Below the pieces are notes generated by a model that did not search any database, was not told the origin of the DNA, and was given only the letters and a program-made list of their open reading frames with translations. A stretch of DNA of 5,914 nucleotides from assembly GCA_903912795.1 (NCBI GenBank), contig CAIWIS010000427.1, forward strand, positions 1-5,914. The letters are read 5' to 3'. Below, one piece after another: positions 1 through 5,038 of the stretch. The stretch's first letter is position 1. Every line of letters begins with the position of its first letter. The DNA comes from an uncultured Bacteroidales bacterium (lineage in GTDB: Bacteria; Bacteroidota; Bacteroidia; Bacteroidales; Paludibacteraceae). A program made the position numbers and the translations under genes.

Positions 1-899
1 AATGTCCATTGTGCTATGGCATTCAAACCGATATTCGACTCTAAGGCCGATGTAACCCACCATTTTATATTGTGCTTTTCAGCGAGCCTTATCCATTCTT
101 CCGACTGCTTAAAGCCGCCCAATAAACTAGGTTTGAGAATAATATAGGCTGGTTTTATTTTTTCAATAATAAACTCTTTATCAGTACTTTTAATGCCAAT
201 AAGCTCTTCGTCGAGCACAATGGGTATGGGAGATAGTTCGCAAAGTTGAGCCATTTTTTCGAATTGTCCTTGTTTAATAGGTTGTTCGATGGAATGAATG
301 TCATAAACAACTAATTTACTGAGTTTTTCCAACGCGTTTTCAGGTTGAAAACCACCATTTGCATCCAAACGGATTTCAATTTCGTTGGCCGAAAACTCAC
401 GTCGTATTTGGCTGATTATTGCTAATTCGGTATCAAAATCCAACGCTCCTACTTTTAGTTTTATACAACGATATCCGGCATCAATTTTTTCGCGAATTTG
501 TTTTTGCATAAACGCTTTATCACCCATCCAAACTAATCCATTAATAGGAATCCCAGTTTGTCCTTCGGTAAATGTTGATGGAAATAATAGCTTTGAACCT
601 TTGGCTTTTAAATCGAGTAGAGCAGATTCGAGACCAAAAGCAATGGAAGGAAAATCATGTAATTGAAGTTGTTCTCTCGGATTTCCATTGTTTATAATTT
701 GGCAAACCTCGTCCAATTTTTTAGTATATGATTCTTCGGGATCAATACTTAATCCCGGAATAGTTGAACACTCGCCAATTCCAACAACTCCATTTTCTTC
801 TAAAATAAGATAGGATGTAGGTTTCTGAGTAAGTACACCGCGTGATGTGCCTGCTTCAAATTTGAAATCTAATATATGTTGTATATGTGTCGCTTTCAT
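1..899 (-). CDS. menC: o-succinylbenzoate synthase MenC, C-terminus cut by window edge
   Basis: This enolase-superfamily enzyme dehydrates SHCHC to o-succinylbenzoate in cytoplasmic menaquinone synthesis. The reading frame is open from ATG 897-899 to the window edge: 299 codons, with no stop seen. The N-terminal capping domain includes EAGTSRGV (15-22) and GIGECS (40-45). The barrel carries the full catalytic set: KLKVG (147-151, the K-x-K pair), DANGGF (179-184, metal ligand D179), EQP (205-207, E205), DEE (230-232, D230), and ILKPSLLGG (254-262, K256). It also has SALESNIGLNAIAQW (284-298), which is characteristic of Bacteroidota MenC. The family is usually about 340-350 residues, so roughly 40-50 are missing beyond position 1. 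The specific match throughout favours MenC over a dipeptide epimerase of the same fold. A TAnnTTTG-like box lies 17 nt upstream. No partner men gene is visible. Confidence 0.94.
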   Translation of the reverse strand, partial: MKATHIQHILDFKFEAGTSRGVLTQKPTSYLILEENGVVGIGECSTIPGLSIDPEESYTKKLDEVCQIINNGNPREQLQLHDFPSIAFGLESALLDLKAKGSKLLFPSTFTEGQTGIPINGLVWMGDKAFMQKQIREKIDAGYRCIKLKVGALDFDTELAIISQIRREFSANEIEIRLDANGGFQPENALEKLSKLVVYDIHSIEQPIKQGQFEKMAQLCELSPIPIVLDEELIGIKSTDKEFIIEKIKPAYIILKPSLLGGFKQSEEWIRLAEKHNIKWWVTSALESNIGLNAIAQWT

Positions 900-915
900 T
901 GAATTAATTGTAATG

Positions 916-923
916 CAAATGTA
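916..923 (-). promoter_or_regulatory. candidate menC -7 box (TACATTTG)
   Basis: On the minus strand this reads TACATTTG, matching the Bacteroidota -7 consensus TAnnTTTG. It lies 17 nt before the menC ATG. No clear TTG/TTTG -33 box is found 17-21 nt upstream. The box abuts the T-run of the hairpin at 929-956, so the leader would be very short. This is a weak call based on one motif. Confidence 0.35.
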
Positions 924-928
924 AACAA

Positions 929-956
929 AAATAGCCAATCTTTCGAAAGGCTATTT
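929..956 (-). terminator. intrinsic-terminator-like hairpin upstream of menC
   Basis: Perfect 8-bp arms (AAATAGCC at 929-936, GGCTATTT at 949-956) enclose a 12-nt loop that contains the palindrome TTTCGAAA. On the minus strand the stem is followed by TTTTTGTTT, the expected layout for ending transcripts arriving from the right (accessory block) before menC begins. The plus-strand side is also T-rich but less clean. Confidence 0.55.
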
Positions 957-1134
957 CATTATTCTCTTTTATTCTTCACCACGGACTGTTTTGAGCTTGC
1001 GAATTCATATCACCCCCAGAAATAAATCCTCAGCACTGCCATAAGCACTGCTAAACTCCGGCTAAAACAAATCGTCTTTCTGCCTAATCTTTTCCCCTAA
1101 TACCGAGTTGCTGAATGATATTTCTGTTTTAGAC
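957..1134. other. gene-free stretch with protein-like fragments broken by stops
   Basis: No intact gene is visible here. On the minus strand one frame reads PEFSSAYGSAEDLFLGVI and then a stop, preceded two codons earlier by an in-frame TAG. Another frame reads RNIIQQLGIRGKD and then a stop. On the plus strand AGCACTGC occurs twice (1032-1039 and 1044-1051) in a 12-bp tandem step. The section is richer in GC than its flanks. It could be a decayed gene or a dispersed repeat; neither can be named from the sequence alone. Confidence 0.3.
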
Positions 1135-1172
1135 AATAGAAAATGACAGGCAAACACCCATCATTTTCTATT
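1135..1172 (-). terminator. 12-bp stem inverted repeat, possible terminator
   Basis: AATAGAAAATGA (1135-1146) pairs perfectly with TCATTTTCTATT (1161-1172) across a 14-nt loop. It sits 35 nt beyond the stop of the lipoprotein gene, where a terminator is expected. The stem is AT-rich and there is no strong T-run after it on the minus strand, so termination is only plausible. It could also act as a 3'-end RNA stabiliser. Confidence 0.4.
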
Positions 1173-1177
1173 TCTTG

Positions 1178-1203
1178 ATTGTAAATATGGTTTGATTTAC
1201 AAT
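1178..1203. repeat. 9-bp arm inverted repeat just after the lipoprotein stop
   Basis: ATTGTAAAT (1178-1186) and ATTTACAAT (1195-1203) are perfect inverted arms with an 8-nt spacer. The repeat begins 3 nt past the stop codon of the lipoprotein gene. It may be a short hairpin or a dimeric protein-binding site; the sequence does not decide between them. Confidence 0.4.
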
Positions 1204-1204
1204 T

Positions 1205-1239
1205 GGTTACTTTGGTAACGCCAAATTTGATTCATTACC
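1205..1239. repeat. 35-bp direct repeat, copy 1
   Basis: This copy matches 2026-2060 at 31 of 35 positions and in the same orientation. It begins GGTTACTTTGG and ends CATTACC, and contains a small TTTGG...CCAAA hairpin. It overlaps the last codons and stop of the lipoprotein gene. Together the two copies bracket a block of about 820 bp. Confidence 0.7.
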
Positions 1240-1701
1240 ATTACTCTCTTTTGTTGACTCATTCAATAATTTACGTCCTAAAGTAACATCTTTTTCCACA
1301 AACTTACCTTTAATATAGTAATCTCCTAATATCTCTAATGCCTGCTGGTGTTTTTTTGCTGCTGCCATTTGTAAGTATTTAATTGCTATATCTACAGTAA
1401 GCTTATCTAGCATCTCTTTATTTGGATATAAATTTATTAAACACCTATATACATTAAAATATGCATCAGTATAATCATATTTATTAGCCATTATCAATGA
1501 ATAATTCAAATACTCTTCGGGTTTTGAAGAATCAAGATACAAATACCATAATGTTTGATAAGCAGAGATATCTCCCTTTTGAATAATCGCATTTTTAAGC
1601 GAGTCTTCATTGGTAGTAACATTGTTTATCGAAATTGATTTCTCACTATTATTTGTACAACCAATTGCTGTTAATAATATAATAAAACATAACACTCTCA
1701 T
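1207..1701 (-). CDS. small Sel1-like-repeat lipoprotein
   Basis: This 164-residue protein is predicted to be membrane-anchored. Residues 1-15 form a signal peptide: MR, then the hydrophobic run VLCFIILLTAIG, then lipobox cysteine C15 (AIGC), then the polar stretch TNNSEKS. The body is helical. Around residues 104-150 it carries at least one Sel1-like (TPR-type) repeat, with the typical A..YLQMAAAK.H..AL..LGDYY..G pattern. Such repeats mediate protein-protein contacts; no catalytic motif is visible. The ATG lies 2 nt after the stop of the ORF remnant at 1704-1862, which suggests translational coupling to what was once an upstream gene. The last residues, NGNESNLALPK, lie in the 35-bp repeat, so the tail may have been acquired from it. 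An immunity-type role beside a lost toxin gene is possible but unproven. No promoter was found directly upstream. Confidence 0.82.
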   Translation of the reverse strand: MRVLCFIILLTAIGCTNNSEKSISINNVTTNEDSLKNAIIQKGDISAYQTLWYLYLDSSKPEEYLNYSLIMANKYDYTDAYFNVYRCLINLYPNKEMLDKLTVDIAIKYLQMAAAKKHQQALEILGDYYIKGKFVEKDVTLGRKLLNESTKESNGNESNLALPK

Positions 1702-1703
1702 AA

Positions 1704-1862
1704 CTAGTCAATTTTATAAATTAATTCTTCAATTAAACTTGGATTACCATTAGGTCTCCAATCACCCTCATAGGAATCTATAATTGATCCATCTTTAAAA
1801 ACCCTCCAAGTACCCCGCTCTCCGTAGCGTAAAACTGGCGCTGTATGCTGGTCGTCTCCAGA
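1704..1862 (-). pseudogene. 5'-truncated ORF remnant running into the hairpin element
   Basis: An open frame of 52 codons ends at TAG 1704-1706 and has no ATG. Its open part starts after an in-frame TAG at 1863-1865. Residues 20-52 look like a genuine C-terminus (WRVFKDGSIIDSYEGDW, then RPNGNPSLIEELIYKID). The first ~19 (SGDDQHTAPVLRYGERGTW) are encoded by the GC-richer element described at 1811-2046. The simplest reading is a gene whose 5' part was replaced or displaced by that element, leaving a tail just ahead of the lipoprotein gene. The family is not recognised. A displaced toxin C-terminus is one idea, without direct support. Confidence 0.5.
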
Positions 1863-2046
1863 CTACGATCAGTGGAAATTAAAGCTCACCGCAAAGCGGC
1901 ATGTACCACCAGCTTTAAATATTATATTTTTAAATATGCAAGGCTGGAGCCTTGCTACCCACAGGACGAAGCTAAAGAAGGTTCGTCTAGCAATAGCGCA
2001 TTGCTCAACAAACTACGCAGAGCAGGGTTACTTTGGCAAGGCCAAA
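1811..2046. repeat. GC-richer element made of consecutive hairpins
   Basis: Several short stems follow one another. GTCT/AGAC (1854-1863) and CCGC-AAA-GCGG (1889-1899) lie inside an outer GCTGGT/ACCAGC stem (1847-1852 with 1908-1913). Next come GCAAGGCT-GG-AGCCTTGC (1938-1955), GACGAA/TTCGTC (1965-1987), AGCAAT/ATTGCT (1989-2005) and TTTGGC-AAG-GCCAAA (2032-2046). Open frames across it are short, overlapping and unlike the neighbouring genes, so I do not call a gene. It looks like a dispersed palindromic element of the kind scattered in Bacteroidota genomes, or a structured RNA. Its edges are approximate. Confidence 0.5.
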
Positions 2047-2060
2047 TTTTATACATTACC
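2026..2060. repeat. 35-bp direct repeat, copy 2
   Basis: This is the partner of 1205-1239 (31/35 identical). It includes the perfect TTTGGC-AAG-GCCAAA hairpin at 2032-2046. The stop codon of the 176-residue gene (2056-2058) lies at its right edge. Read in the same phase as the lipoprotein tail, this copy also encodes NLALPK followed by a stop, but with a TAA just before it. Confidence 0.7.
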
Positions 2061-2586
2061 AAGTTCCTATTTCAAATTTGTATATAGGCGAAACAGGTGG
2101 ACTTTCCAATTCTATAAAATTTTTAATATTTTCAATTTCTAACTCATTTCGCATTATTCCACCTATTATCAATTCTTTGGGGTTTAACAAACTCCTACCA
2201 ACAAAGATTTTACAATCGTTTAAATGTTCTAGCAATTTTTCTCTTATGAACTCAACCCAATGCTCTATCTGAATTATCAATTTTCCGTCTTTGGAATTTA
2301 ACCACTTAAAATCTGACTTTATTTCTCTAAACTCTTCTATGCAAGCACTATACAAATTATTAGTTTCAAATCTATTTCGGTTTTGTTCCAAAAACATTTG
2401 CATTTCCATTATATCGTCTTTACTAGTAATTACTTTTTTAATGATTTGCTCATTCTGAAAAGAAATGTCAATTTGATAAATCTCTTCTACAATGTAATTG
2501 CTAAATTTATAATGTAATAAATCAAATAATGAGAATTGAATCGTTTGCGATTTCATAATTTCAAATTTTTCCATACCATTATTCAC
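2056..2586 (-). CDS. hypothetical protein, 176 residues
   Basis: I do not recognise this family. The frame can start at GTG 2584-2586 (as given) or at ATG 2572-2574 (residue 5, MEKFEIMK). The ATG start is equally or more likely, since no ribosome-binding site favours either. The protein is soluble: it has no signal peptide or membrane helix. It is rich in Glu, Ile, Asn and Lys and appears to be a single mixed alpha/beta domain, with helical stretches near 58-70 and 110-123 (WVEFIREKLLEHLN). The hydrophobic stretch ELIIGGIM (138-145) may be a buried strand. It ends in EIGTW at the edge of repeat copy 2. A candidate promoter lies at 2713-2741, giving a leader of roughly 120 nt. Its size and its setting among repeats and a gene remnant resemble immunity or accessory cassette genes, but that is inference only. 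Confidence 0.7.
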   Translation of the reverse strand: MNNGMEKFEIMKSQTIQFSLFDLLHYKFSNYIVEEIYQIDISFQNEQIIKKVITSKDDIMEMQMFLEQNRNRFETNNLYSACIEEFREIKSDFKWLNSKDGKLIIQIEHWVEFIREKLLEHLNDCKIFVGRSLLNPKELIIGGIMRNELEIENIKNFIELESPPVSPIYKFEIGTW

Positions 2587-2675
2587 CGTTAGTTTTTTTT
2601 CTATTCGTTTCTATGTGTTTATCTTTTGGCATAAACATCGTCCCGCAGGATATTGGAATTTGCGCGCCGTCATTG

Positions 2676-2713
2676 GGAACCAACGGTCATGAGCCAGCGA
2701 ATAATTGCAATCC
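2676..2713 (+). repeat. left arm of inverted repeat pair
   Basis: The arm starts with GGAACCAACGGTC (2676-2688) and ends with AATTGCAATCC (2703-2713), separated by 14 nt. Both blocks recur in reverse complement and mirrored order at 2896-2908 and 2825-2835. The left arm appears to be a shortened version of the right arm, with about 46 nt fewer in the middle. Confidence 0.65.
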
Positions 2714-2741
2714 AAACATATTGTATTAAAAGGATTTTCAA
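2713..2741 (-). promoter_or_regulatory. candidate Bacteroidota promoter for the hypothetical gene at 2056-2586
   Basis: On the minus strand GTTG (3' edge at 2739) is followed by 18 nt and then TATGTTTG (2713-2720). This fits the -33 TTTG / -7 TAnnTTTG pattern and its usual spacing. Transcription would start near 2706, within the left repeat arm. A second TAnnTTTG match (TATCTTTG, 2794-2801) has no good -33 box. Confidence 0.45.
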
Positions 2742-2824
2742 CCCCGATGCTCGGGACAAGTCCGATATACTTACAATTTAACCATATCTAACACAAAGAT
2801 AAATATTTATTTTAAAAGTTAAGC

Positions 2825-2908
2825 GGATTGCAATTCTTGGCGAGCCAATCGAAGATGCCGTGTAACGGTAGCGGCAGAGCCGAGCGAGCTACACAGACCG
2901 TTGGTTCC
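2825..2908 (-). repeat. right arm of inverted repeat pair, longer copy
   Basis: GGATTGCAATT (2825-2835) and GACCGTTGGTTCC (2896-2908) are the exact reverse complements of the two blocks of the left arm. The 60 nt between them form several small GC stems. The result is terminal-inverted-repeat-like geometry around an AT-rich core of about 110 bp (2714-2824), as in a MITE or a hairpin-forming repeat. Confidence 0.65.
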
Positions 2909-2953
2909 TAATAGTAAGTGAAGGTGGGATTCCAAAATTACTCCCGTTGGTCG

Positions 2954-2969
2954 TGACCGCTGGTTCCCA
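2954..2969 (-). repeat. third, diverged copy of the GGAACCA motif
   Basis: On the minus strand this reads TGGGAACCAGCGGTCA, against TGGGAACCAACGGTCA at 2674-2689: one difference in 16. It lies in the same orientation as the right arm, within the 8-bp stem at 2922-2972. The motif family is therefore present three times within 300 bp. Confidence 0.6.
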
Positions 2970-3042
2970 CCTGACGCGCCACCTTTGTTTTGTCTTTTAA
3001 TAAGATATATCCGACTGGACGAGAAAATTGAAAGACCGTTTA

Positions 3043-4092
3043 TCAACTAATTATATCAGATCCTATTTCAATATTTGTTATTTGGTGTAATTCTACGTTA
3101 GTACAAACAATACCTTCTTGATTAAATAACACTATATTAGTTCCGTCTTTTCGTAATGAACTATTAAATTGTATGCCATCAACTTTAGTAATGTATCGAA
3201 TAAATTCACAAATAAATTGAGTCGGAATGTATTCCAGTTCAGAATCATATCGCCGCAATGGTTTTGATAAATCAACACTTATAGCCCGACGTAAAAGTTG
3301 TCCGGTTACAAACTGAATCATATTGTCGGTATGATTAAATGTACTCTGATTATTTGTAAAGTCGACAATTTTTAATTGAGTGCCTTCCTTAATTTGAAAC
3401 TCTCCAACTGAAATATTGTCCAGATAAGAAACTCTGGTCTCATAAAGGGTAGTTTTGGGGTCTGTACTCAAATATAGGTAAGGAATTCCCTGAGGGTTGG
3501 CTCTCCCAGCTGTTGTTTTTTCAACAGGAGGAGATAGCATTTCAATGGGTTTATATGAATCGGTTTGCCCATCTCCATTTATTCTTGCTCTATACAGCAT
3601 AGTAGAGCCGTCAATTAGATAAGAATCATTAAACAAACTATCCCAACCCAATTCAATCATTTGATCTATATCAGTTAGGTATCGTCTTCGCCACTTTAGG
3701 TCATCTTTCAATTGCCCCCAGTAAGCCACACTTTCGTCTATCTCATCGATATATGAAACTTTAACATCAACTGCTCCACTTAAGGCTGGCTCTAATATAT
3801 CAAGAGTGATTGCGATTTCAACCTTAAGAAAAGAATCAAACAAAATTTTCTCACATACTTCTTTCGAAACAAAAATATCCCAATCATCCTGTATTAATTG
3901 TTCGATAGCAACTCCATTCTCTGGATTGTATTTAAAAATTGAAAAGAAAGCTATAAAATACTCCAAAAGTTCATTTAATTCCAATAAGTGTCCTTTTTCA
4001 GCGCAACACTCACAAGTACCTTCTTCAGTTGATCTGGCCTGAATAAAACTTATTATCTCCTGGTCTTGGAAACATTTATCGCAAATTTTCAT
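3043..4092 (-). CDS. RES-domain protein with N-terminal zinc-ribbon-like motif (HEPN/RES N-terminal type)
   Basis: This 349-residue protein is last in the operon, starting 4 nt after the sce7725-family gene. Residues 1-30 hold a putative metal-binding cluster, CDKC (4-7) and CECC (27-30). Residues ~35-150 are a largely helical region, resembling the HEPN-like N-terminal domain often fused to RES. The RES domain spans ~160-335: LYRAR (166-170), AGRANPQGIPYLYLS (195-209), TTLYETRV (214-221) and DGIQFNSSLRKDGTN (305-319). These supply the family's conserved Arg (R168 or R170), Glu (E218) and Ser (S311 or S312). Studied RES toxins degrade NAD+ and are paired with Xre antitoxins. No Xre gene is seen here, so restraint may come from the fused N-terminal region or the partner proteins (inference). 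The protein is longer than simple RES toxins (~150-230 residues). The domain call is firm; activity is inferred. Confidence 0.9.
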   Translation of the reverse strand: MKICDKCFQDQEIISFIQARSTEEGTCECCAEKGHLLELNELLEYFIAFFSIFKYNPENGVAIEQLIQDDWDIFVSKEVCEKILFDSFLKVEIAITLDILEPALSGAVDVKVSYIDEIDESVAYWGQLKDDLKWRRRYLTDIDQMIELGWDSLFNDSYLIDGSTMLYRARINGDGQTDSYKPIEMLSPPVEKTTAGRANPQGIPYLYLSTDPKTTLYETRVSYLDNISVGEFQIKEGTQLKIVDFTNNQSTFNHTDNMIQFVTGQLLRRAISVDLSKPLRRYDSELEYIPTQFICEFIRYITKVDGIQFNSSLRKDGTNIVLFNQEGIVCTNVELHQITNIEIGSDIIS

Positions 4093-4096
4093 ATTG

Positions 4097-5032
4097 TTAT
4101 GCCTGAATAGTTAATATGTTATTAATTAACTCTAAATGGCTTTTAATAGAGAGTTTCTTCAATACTCCAAGTCCGGGATATTGTTCGGTTTTAAAATACT
4201 TATTTAGCTCTTCAAGTGCATTATTTGTGTACGGAAGTTCATCGAAAAATTGAATGGCTTTTATTGCTGCTTCTGCAAATTTTCCTTGGATATTGGAATT
4301 ATCATCGTTTGTGTCTGACACAAAATGTCTAATCCATATCTCTTTATTTTTCTGATAGGTAAAATGAATGGCTAATGCTTTGGGTAACATCCCCCCTTCT
4401 ATATATTCGCTAGACAACACGGTATAATCCGAAAAACCTGCAAAATTATCCTCGTTATAGTAGAATACCTCTTCAGAAAATTGTTCTTCAGGGATATTTT
4501 CATAATCACTGTTTCGTTTTTGGGCATTGAACTTATCATCAATACGTATGGCTTCTTTCTGAAGCCTGCTTAGTTCTCTTTTAAACGAACGATTATTATC
4601 AGCAAACACAACTTTAATAATCTGATTCATCTCCAGTAATTGTTTAAAAGCAGGTTGATTTGTATCGACACTCTCATCGCATATAAGCATAACTGAGATA
4701 TAGTTCTTCTCATTTATATGTTCGGAGATACGTTTCGAATTGCGATAATCTACAATATATGCTGGTGTCCATTTTGCTTCTGAGAGGACTTCATCCAGTT
4801 CAGCTAAAACAGTTTCAAATTTCCCTACCAATTCGCCCTTTTTTGGATTTATAATAAATGCAAATGGCACTTTTACTTCATTGAGTTTTTTGATAGCCAG
4901 TTTCATGCTGTTAAAACTGCTTTTAACTGGTTCTATTATCGGAAACACATGACAAGTTCCGGCATAATTTGTTACAAACTCTCTAAGAGCAAGTAGTTCA
5001 AACTGCTTTCCGCGAAGATATGGATAATACAT
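4097..5032 (-). CDS. sce7725 family protein (Beta-protein-like)
   Basis: This 311-residue protein is the middle gene of the operon, 6 nt after the sce7726-family gene and 4 nt before the RES gene. The start is characteristic: MYYPYLRGKQFELLALRE (1-18), followed by FPIIEP (30-35), FAFIINP (57-63) and a DYRNSKR segment (95-101). This matches my knowledge of the sce7725 family and its resemblance to Beta-family proteins, which open with a similar Y.P.L.GKQ.E..AL pattern. Regular alternation of strands and helices in residues 1-160 suggests an alpha/beta barrel-like fold. Residues 165-240 include FSDYTVLSSEY (200-210) and an IWIRHFVSDT segment (232-241). There is no signal peptide or membrane segment. 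Biochemical function is not known to me. Adjacency to a sce7726-family gene is the expected pairing and strengthens both calls. Confidence 0.85.
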   Translation of the reverse strand: MYYPYLRGKQFELLALREFVTNYAGTCHVFPIIEPVKSSFNSMKLAIKKLNEVKVPFAFIINPKKGELVGKFETVLAELDEVLSEAKWTPAYIVDYRNSKRISEHINEKNYISVMLICDESVDTNQPAFKQLLEMNQIIKVVFADNNRSFKRELSRLQKEAIRIDDKFNAQKRNSDYENIPEEQFSEEVFYYNEDNFAGFSDYTVLSSEYIEGGMLPKALAIHFTYQKNKEIWIRHFVSDTNDDNSNIQGKFAEAAIKAIQFFDELPYTNNALEELNKYFKTEQYPGLGVLKKLSIKSHLELINNILTIQA

Positions 5033-5038
5033 AGTTTT

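Larger units (their letters stand above)
2587..3042. other. non-coding structured interval between the hypothetical gene and the operon
   Basis: No gene is convincing here. The interval holds a left repeat arm (2676-2713), an AT-rich core with a promoter candidate and the hairpin CCCGA-TGC-TCGGG (2743-2755), and the palindrome ATAAATATTTAT (2799-2810). Right of that is a GC-rich right arm with many small stems: TTGGC-GA-GCCAA (2837-2848), CCGT-GTA-ACGG (2858-2868) and GTAGC/GCTAC (2868-2892) enclosing GGC-AGA-GCC. An 8-bp stem AGGTGGGA/TCCCACCT (2922-2929 with 2965-2972) encloses GGTC-GT-GACC. This last structure lies about 70-120 nt past the operon's final stop and may end or protect its mRNA, though no T-run follows. 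Confidence 0.55.

Noticed and set aside
385..666. Plus-strand 93-residue open frame
   Set aside because: It lies antisense inside menC, whose catalytic motifs prove the minus-strand frame.
1845..2272. Three overlapping plus-strand open frames of 68-80 residues
   Set aside because: They overlap one another in different frames, cover the hairpin element and the minus-strand 176-residue gene, and have no recognisable domain or start signal.
2786..2824. Integron attC-like pair (ATCTAAC at 2786-2792, GTTAAGC at 2818-2824)
   Set aside because: The boxes fit the loose RYYYAAC/GTTRRRY consensus, but the 39-bp span is too short for attC, the inner L boxes are missing, and no integrase gene is present.
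2819..3046. A 75-residue minus-strand open frame after the RES gene
   Set aside because: It would need a TTG start overlapping the RES stop. Most of it is the GC-rich structured repeat, and its composition (GGASGGNQRSRPTG, HLHLLLGTNG) is unlike the neighbouring genes. It is better explained as translated repeat DNA.
3806..4042. Plus-strand 78-residue open frame
   Set aside because: It is antisense to the N-terminal region of the RES gene, which is the supported frame.
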